64,000 nucleotides of DNA, taken from NCBI GenBank assembly GCA_964440525.1, contig CAYTTC010000001.1, positions 62,001 through 126,000 on the forward strand. Reading direction: 5' to 3'. Origin of the DNA: DASWJZ01 sp964440525. GTDB taxonomy: Bacteria > Pseudomonadota > Alphaproteobacteria > Rhizobiales > Afifellaceae. The translations under genes and the position numbers were made by a program. The notes beneath the pieces were generated by a model. The model was not told where the DNA came from, searched no databases, and worked only from the letters and a program-made list of their open reading frames with translations. Below, in pieces: positions 59,597 to 64,000 of this stretch (the stretch's first letter is position 1; every line of letters begins with the position of its first letter).

Positions 59597-60258
59597 GGCC
59601 TCACCTCGCCGGCGGCGGCGACCATCGCGCGGACGTTCTGGCGGATGAGCGCCTTCGCTTCGCTCATGAAAGCCGCGTCGTATCGGTCGCGGGCAAGGCG
59701 GCGAAGGACGGCCGTCTCCGCGATCCGCAGAAAAAGCACCTGGCCGATCATGAGGAAGACGCGGAGCTTAGTCTCCTCCGCCTCGGGGTCGAGCCCGGCG
59801 GCGGTCGCGAAGAGCCGCGTGCCCGCCCCGTGGAACTGCGACAGCATGGCGAAGAAGATCTCGAAGGCGAAGGTCGGCTGCATCTGCTCGCGGATGATGA
59901 AGCGGGCGACACGCCGCATCTCCTCCGGCCCGACGATCACGTCGACCAGCGTGCCGACGAACTCCTCCAGCGCCGCAAGGGCCGCTGCCGGATTGTTCGG
60001 CGTCCGATCGAGGAGATGCGCGATGCGGTGGCGGACACGCGCCTCGATGTTGCCGATCACCGTGCCGGCGACGGCGCGGTAGAGCTCGTCCTTGCCGCCG
60101 AAATGATACGAGATCGCCGCGACGTTGACCTTGGCGCGGCCGGCGATGTCGCGGACGGTCGTGCCGGTCAGGCCGCGCTCGCCGAAAAGGTCCAGCGCGG
60201 CGTCGAGAATGCGCTCACGCGGGCCCTCCTCCGAGGATTCTTCACTCGCCAAAGCCAT
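59593..60258 (-). CDS. TetR-family transcriptional regulator (CerR/DUF1956 type)
   Basis: A 221-residue repressor. The HTH is in RERILDAALDLFGERGLTGT followed by TVRDIAGRAKVNVAAISYHF, and the C-terminal ligand domain has IGQVLFLRIAETAVLRRL, as in the CerR-type regulators next to ABC-2 exporters. The ATG 60258 follows GGCGGAG; an in-frame start at 60333 is less likely. First gene of the exporter operon, so it autoregulates; inverted repeats at 60314-60344 are the probable operator. Confidence 0.9.
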   Translation of the reverse strand: MALASEESSEEGPRERILDAALDLFGERGLTGTTVRDIAGRAKVNVAAISYHFGGKDELYRAVAGTVIGNIEARVRHRIAHLLDRTPNNPAAALAALEEFVGTLVDVIVGPEEMRRVARFIIREQMQPTFAFEIFFAMLSQFHGAGTRLFATAAGLDPEAEETKLRVFLMIGQVLFLRIAETAVLRRLARDRYDAAFMSEAKALIRQNVRAMVAAAGEVRP

Positions 60259-60313
60259 GTCTCCGCCATGCGTGCTGCTACTCGTTGGAAGCCATATAGC
60301 ATAAGCCACGCCC

Positions 60314-60344
60314 GTTTCAAACGTTTGTTTCAAACGATCGTTGT
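60314..60344. promoter_or_regulatory. Candidate TetR operator
   Basis: GTTTCAAACG occurs twice in direct orientation (60314-60323 and 60327-60336), and CGTTTG TTT CAAACG is a perfect inverted repeat (60322-60336), with CAAACGATCGTTGT following. It lies 56-86 bases upstream of the TetR start. Confidence 0.65.
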
Positions 60345-60403
60345 GGCTGCTATTGATTGAAATAGCTGCGGATTTTGGCGCTGAGGCGTGGGCGATCTTG
60401 ACG

Positions 60404-61018
60404 CTAGGGGGCAGCGCTATCCGCCGAAGGCTCGAACCAGCCGCGCCATTCTTCCAAGCCCTCCAGCTCGCCTGAAGCGATCTCGGTGGCGAGCGCCCGC
60501 ACCCAGGACAGCTCCGCCTGGCGCAGCATCGCCCGGTATTCGAAGTCGACGAGGAACAACCGCGGCAGTTTTTTCCCGCGCGCGAAGGCGTTGATGGAGC
60601 CCGCCTTGGCGAGCTCGATTTCGAGCATGTCGCACCGTCTTTGAAGAAGCGTCGCCACCTCTTCGGGTGGCAGCGCCGGCATCAGGGACAGCCCCGCTTC
60701 GAACTGCGTAAATTCCTTCGCGGGCACTGCGAGGAGCTCGCTCAGCCAGTCGTAAAGCTCGAGCGAGCCGGCTTCCGTGAGCTGGTAGACCGTGCGCTCG
60801 GGCCGCTTCCCTTCCTTCACCGTCTCCTTCGGCTGAATGAGATGATGGCGCGACAGCGCTTCGATCACCGAATAGAGCGAGCCGTAGTTGAGCTTGATCG
60901 ACTCGTCCTTGCGCCGCTCGCGCATCGTGCTCGCCATTTCGTAAGGATGCATCGGCCGTTCCGCCAGGCAGGACAGAACCGCGAGCGCGAGCGGATTGGA
61001 GACCTTGCGCGTGGTCAT
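60404..61018 (-). CDS. PadR-family transcriptional regulator
   Basis: A 204-residue regulator. The winged-helix domain begins NPLALAVLSCLAERPMHPYE and continues MASTMRERRKDESIKLNYGS, LYSVIEALSRHHLI and ERTVYQLTEAG; the rest is the Vir_act_alpha_C-type helical region. The ATG at 61018 overlaps the stop of the MFS gene by 4 bases. The pair forms an operon; a 32-base palindrome upstream of the MFS gene is the probable binding site. Confidence 0.9.
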   Translation of the reverse strand: MTTRKVSNPLALAVLSCLAERPMHPYEMASTMRERRKDESIKLNYGSLYSVIEALSRHHLIQPKETVKEGKRPERTVYQLTEAGSLELYDWLSELLAVPAKEFTQFEAGLSLMPALPPEEVATLLQRRCDMLEIELAKAGSINAFARGKKLPRLFLVDFEYRAMLRQAELSWVRALATEIASGELEGLEEWRGWFEPSADSAAP

Positions 61019-62766
61019 GCGGCGATGATCGCCCCGCTTTCCGCCGCGATGCGTGCCTTCTCGGCCTCGGACAAAGGCCGCCGCGGCAGAAGGAAGGTCA
61101 GGCAAAAGATCATTGCGAGCGCGCCGATCAGCCAGAGCAGCGTTTGCTCGAAGGCAGCGGAGAAATTCCGCTGATTGGCTTCTTCGCCGCGGGTCTCGAG
61201 CGCTGCGCCGATCGTCTGCGCCGCCGCCGGGTCAGATTGGGCGAAGGAAGCCATCGAGGCTTCGGCTTGCCTGCAGCTGTCCGGCAACGCGGAAAAATCC
61301 TTGGCGTTGGCGCGGTCGTGGAAGCAGCGCTCGAATCCCTCGATGATCTCGGGCAGAGCGGGGGATGGCATGCCCGCGGCAGAGAGGTCGGCGCTGAGCT
61401 CCGCGCGCACGCTCGCCACGCTGAGCTCCGCCCGGCTTCCGAGAAGACCGAAAAAGATCACGCCGATCACGGCGATGCCAACGGCGCCGCCGATCTGCCC
61501 CACGGCGTTGACGACGCCGGAGGCGGAGCCCGCGTCCTTGATCGGCACTTCGGCCAAGATGAAGGGATAGATCGGCGCAACGACGAAGCCCATGCCGACG
61601 CCAGCGATGATCAGCGCCGGCGTCATCTCCCACGGCGTCAGATCGCCGCCGAAGTACCCGAGGGTCGCGATGAGGAGGCCGAAGCCGACTGCCATGACCG
61701 CTGGCCCGGCGGAAACGATTTTTCGGCCGAAGCGCGGCACCAGAATCGGCCCCGACGAGCCGGCCGCGACGGCGACGCCGAGCGAGAAGGGAATTCCGGT
61801 GAGCCCGGCTTTCAGGACGGAATAGCCCAGCCCCACCTGCAGAAACAGCGTGAGGACCAGGAAGAAACTAAAGACGACGGCGAAGAGCGAGCCGCTGATG
61901 GTGATGCCGGCGACAAATGAGCGGTGGTGGAAGAGTGCCGGGACGACCAGCGGGGAACCGTCGCGGCGGTCCTTCCAGACTTGGCTAAACCCGAAAAGCA
62001 CGAAGACAGGAAGCGACGCCGCCATGGTGAGGAGCACCCAGGCGGGCCAGTCGAGCTGACGCCCCTGGATCAGTGGATACATGAGCATCAGCATGGCCAG
62101 AAGAATCAGCGCCACCCCGAGAAGGTCGAGCCGCAGCGGATGTGGAGATTTCGCGTCCGGCAGGTAGATCCAGGCGAGAATGAAAGCGCTGATTCCGACG
62201 GGCAGGTTGACGAGGAAGATGGCGCGCCAGCCGAGGCCCCACAGGTCACCGCTGACGAGCAGCGCGCCGATGATCGGCCCGGCGACGGTGGCGATGCCGG
62301 CGAGACCTCCGTAGAAGGCCGAAACGCCCTGACGCTCCTCGGTGGTCGTGTACATCACTTGGATGGTCGACAGGATCTGCGGGACCATCATCGCCGCCAT
62401 CAGCCCCTGAACGAGGCGCGCCGCAATCAGCATGCCGGTGGTGTTCGAAAGGCCGCAAAGCGCTGACGCCGCGGTGAAGCCGGCGATCCCAAACAAGAAC
62501 AGTTTCTTGTAGCCAAAAATGTCGCCGAGCCGTCCGCCGGTGATCAGAAAGAGCGCGAAGGCGAGCGCGTAGCCGGCAATGATCCACTGGATCGCCGCGT
62601 AGCTCGCGCCAAGGCTTTCCTGGATCGACGGGATCGCCACGTTGACGATGGTTCCGTCGAGCACGTCCATGAAGAAGGCGAGAAGAACGACGAGGAGCGC
62701 AATGGTCCTGCCGCGCCTGGTCAGTCCGCCTCCGACGGGAGGAGGTGTTTTCGCCGATTCCGACAT
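61015..62766 (-). CDS. DHA2-family MFS multidrug transporter (EmrB/QacA-like)
   Basis: A 583-residue protein with about 14 membrane segments. The first helix holds LDGTIVNVAIPSIQESL (motif D1 of DHA2), then GGRLGDIFGYKKLFLFG (motif A) and GPIIGALL (motif C). A loop of about 90 residues, with two Cys residues (ERCFHDRAN and DSCRQAEA), comes before the last helix. The ATG 62766 is chosen over the longer frame that would include the operator. Co-transcribed with PadR and likely drug-inducible. Confidence 0.92.
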   Translation of the reverse strand: MSESAKTPPPVGGGLTRRGRTIALLVVLLAFFMDVLDGTIVNVAIPSIQESLGASYAAIQWIIAGYALAFALFLITGGRLGDIFGYKKLFLFGIAGFTAASALCGLSNTTGMLIAARLVQGLMAAMMVPQILSTIQVMYTTTEERQGVSAFYGGLAGIATVAGPIIGALLVSGDLWGLGWRAIFLVNLPVGISAFILAWIYLPDAKSPHPLRLDLLGVALILLAMLMLMYPLIQGRQLDWPAWVLLTMAASLPVFVLFGFSQVWKDRRDGSPLVVPALFHHRSFVAGITISGSLFAVVFSFFLVLTLFLQVGLGYSVLKAGLTGIPFSLGVAVAAGSSGPILVPRFGRKIVSAGPAVMAVGFGLLIATLGYFGGDLTPWEMTPALIIAGVGMGFVVAPIYPFILAEVPIKDAGSASGVVNAVGQIGGAVGIAVIGVIFFGLLGSRAELSVASVRAELSADLSAAGMPSPALPEIIEGFERCFHDRANAKDFSALPDSCRQAEASMASFAQSDPAAAQTIGAALETRGEEANQRNFSAAFEQTLLWLIGALAMIFCLTFLLPRRPLSEAEKARIAAESGAIIAA

Positions 62767-63071
62767 GCAGGCCTTTCGCGGTTGAAAACAGCCCGATGAG
62801 GGCCGGGCTTCGAAGCATATACTCGTATCAGAATATTCTGAGAAGAGTATCAGCTGCGGCGCGGCGTCACTCCGGGTGGGCAGCGGGCCGCCGCCCAAGA
62901 GAGATAGCCTGTTCCCGCGCATGCCGAACTTCGGCAGCGCAGATATGTGGTTCGGCGGCCGGCCGGCACACCCTGTCCGCCGGTTAAACTCCCCGGTTGA
63001 TGCGGCGCGCCGCCAACCCTAGTCTGCTTAAGGCTTTGTTAACGACCGCAGGCCGCAAGGAGGACCGAGAC
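62767..63071. other. Divergent promoter region between MFS and PotF-like genes
   Basis: 305 bases with no gene. It holds the 32-base palindrome at 62819-62850 and, at 63050-63071, the ribosome site of the PotF-like gene. Confidence 0.5.
62819..62850. promoter_or_regulatory. 32-base nested palindrome, candidate PadR operator
   Basis: Outer arms ATACTC and GAGTAT enclose a perfect inner palindrome CAGAATATTCTG, with 4-base spacers GTAT and AGAA. It lies 53-84 bases upstream of the MFS start at 62766. PadR proteins bind palindromes of about this extent. Confidence 0.7.
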
Positions 63072-64000
63072 GTGAAACCGATCGCAACATGGCTGCTCGC
63101 TGCGGCCGCGCTCACTTTCTCCCCGCTTCCGGCGGCTGCGCAGGACAAGGTCGTCAACGTCTACAACTGGTCCGACTATGTCGGCGACGGCGTGCTCGAC
63201 GATTTCACTAAGGAGACCGGCATCAAGGTCGTCTACGACGTCTATGATTCCAACGAGGTGCTGGAGACCAAGCTGCTCGCCGGCGGCTCCGGCTACGACA
63301 TCATCGTTCCCTCCGACCGGAATCTGGCGCGCATGATCCAGGCGGGCGTTGTGCAAAAACTCGACAAGTCGAAAATCCCGAACCTCGTCAACCAGTGGCC
63401 CTTCATCGCCGAGCGCCTCGCCACCTACGATCCGGGCAACGAATACGCCGTCAACTACATGTGGGGCACGACAGCGATCGGCTACAACGTCGACAAGATC
63501 AAGGAACGCATGCCCGACGCGCCGGTCGATTCCTGGGACATGATCTTCAAGCCCGAGGTCGTCTCGAAATTCGCCGATTGCGGCGTGCACGTGCTCGATT
63601 CGCCGGACGATCTGATACCGGCGGCGTTGCACTATCTCGGGCTCAATCCTGATTCCAAGGATCCCGGCGAGCTGCAGCAGGCCGGCGACCTTCTGAAGAG
63701 CGTGCGGCCCTCCATCCAGAAATTCCATTCCTCCGAATACATCAACGGGCTCGCCAACGGCGACATCTGCATGGCGGTCGGATATTCCGGCGATGTGCTG
63801 CAGGCGCGCGACCGCGCGGCGGAGGCCGCCAACAACGTCAACATCGCCTACTCGATCCCCAAGGAGGGGGCGTTGATGTGGCTCGACGGAATGGCCATTC
63901 CCGCCGATGCGCCGCATCCCGACGAGGCGCACGCCTTCATCAACTTCATGCTGAAGCCGGAGATCGCGGCACGCAATTCCAACTTCATCTTCTACGCGAA
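63072..64000 (+). CDS. Polyamine ABC transporter substrate-binding protein (PotF-like), 3' end beyond window
   Basis: At least 309 codons; the gene runs off the window end. Signal peptide VKPIATWLLAAAALTFSPLP cut near AAAQ, then VVNVYNWSDYVGDGVLDDFT, IIVPSDRNLARMIQAGVVQK, LDGMAIPADAPHPDEAHAFI and NFMLKPEIAARNSNF, all typical of spermidine/putrescine-binding proteins. GTG start at 63072 follows AAGGAGGACC. With the ligase at 55044 and the FAD oxidase at 53611 it suggests putrescine-type uptake and degradation in this region, although about 7 kb of export genes lie between. Confidence 0.9.
   Translation, partial: MKPIATWLLAAAALTFSPLPAAAQDKVVNVYNWSDYVGDGVLDDFTKETGIKVVYDVYDSNEVLETKLLAGGSGYDIIVPSDRNLARMIQAGVVQKLDKSKIPNLVNQWPFIAERLATYDPGNEYAVNYMWGTTAIGYNVDKIKERMPDAPVDSWDMIFKPEVVSKFADCGVHVLDSPDDLIPAALHYLGLNPDSKDPGELQQAGDLLKSVRPSIQKFHSSEYINGLANGDICMAVGYSGDVLQARDRAAEAANNVNIAYSIPKEGALMWLDGMAIPADAPHPDEAHAFINFMLKPEIAARNSNFIFYA

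Noticed and set aside
1..64000. CRISPR arrays or phage-defence systems
   Set aside because: No regularly spaced repeats, cas genes, restriction-modification or toxin-antitoxin pairs were seen.

Overview
The window is GC-rich and tightly packed, with many 4-base ATGA gene overlaps. It looks like a chromosomal or megaplasmid stretch of an alphaproteobacterium, most likely Rhizobiales (Hyphomicrobiales). The grounds are the gene families (many sugar and sugar-acid ABC transporters, enolase-superfamily dehydratases, LacI/GntR regulators), a dispersed palindromic repeat at 53525-53570 of a type known from that order, and a tRNA-Phe 3'-half fragment. Two runs of exactly 100 N (53787-53886 and 58099-58198) show that this is a scaffolded draft assembly. 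The genus cannot be fixed from the window.

Layout. (1) 1-4740, minus: a catabolic operon with a Gfo/Idh/MocA oxidoreductase, a TIM-barrel isomerase, an alpha/beta hydrolase, a shikimate-dehydrogenase-like protein, a cupin-type phosphoglucose isomerase and the start of a solute-binding protein. (2) 4741-7792: scars, namely a truncated IS3-type transposase and fragments of an amino-acid-type ABC transporter around an enolase-superfamily gene. (3) 6055-25461: a large sugar-acid/hydroxy-acid catabolic region with four enolase-superfamily proteins, an IlvD/Edd dehydratase, a DapA-family aldolase, a D-2-hydroxyacid dehydrogenase, an Ldh-family dehydrogenase, an RraA-like protein, an SDR and two complete PAAT-type ABC importers, under a LacI and a GntR/FCD regulator whose candidate operators are visible. 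(4) 25462-26339: a degraded DadA-like gene and a tRNA-Phe 3' half, probably an island boundary. (5) 26340-37958: two sugar transport units. One is a XylFGH-type importer with a divergent LacI regulator. The other is a binding protein-permease-permease-LacI-GH127 operon, apparently for L-arabinofuranosides, with a perfect 18-bp palindrome upstream.

(6) 38124-39744: a DAO-type oxidase and a VOC protein. (7) 40105-49689: a signalling block with a 1438-residue hybrid histidine kinase (membrane sensor, PAS/GAF tandem, a LOV-like PAS lacking the photoactive Cys), a stand-alone receiver, a second kinase with degenerate flanking domains, a protein made of three receivers, and a convergent receiver-EAL phosphodiesterase whose receiver resembles the stand-alone one. 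This is the most promising candidate for an undescribed system. (8) 50263-53531: housekeeping genes (lipoprotein, folP, folK, pterin dehydratase, HAD phosphatase). (9) 53611-64000: polyamine-type catabolism (glutamine-synthetase-like ligase, FAD oxidase, PotF-like binding protein) surrounding two export systems, a TetR-HlyD-ABC operon and an MFS-PadR pair, each with a palindromic candidate operator.

All functions are read from sequence motifs and family knowledge. Substrates of the transporters and enolase-superfamily enzymes are inferences.
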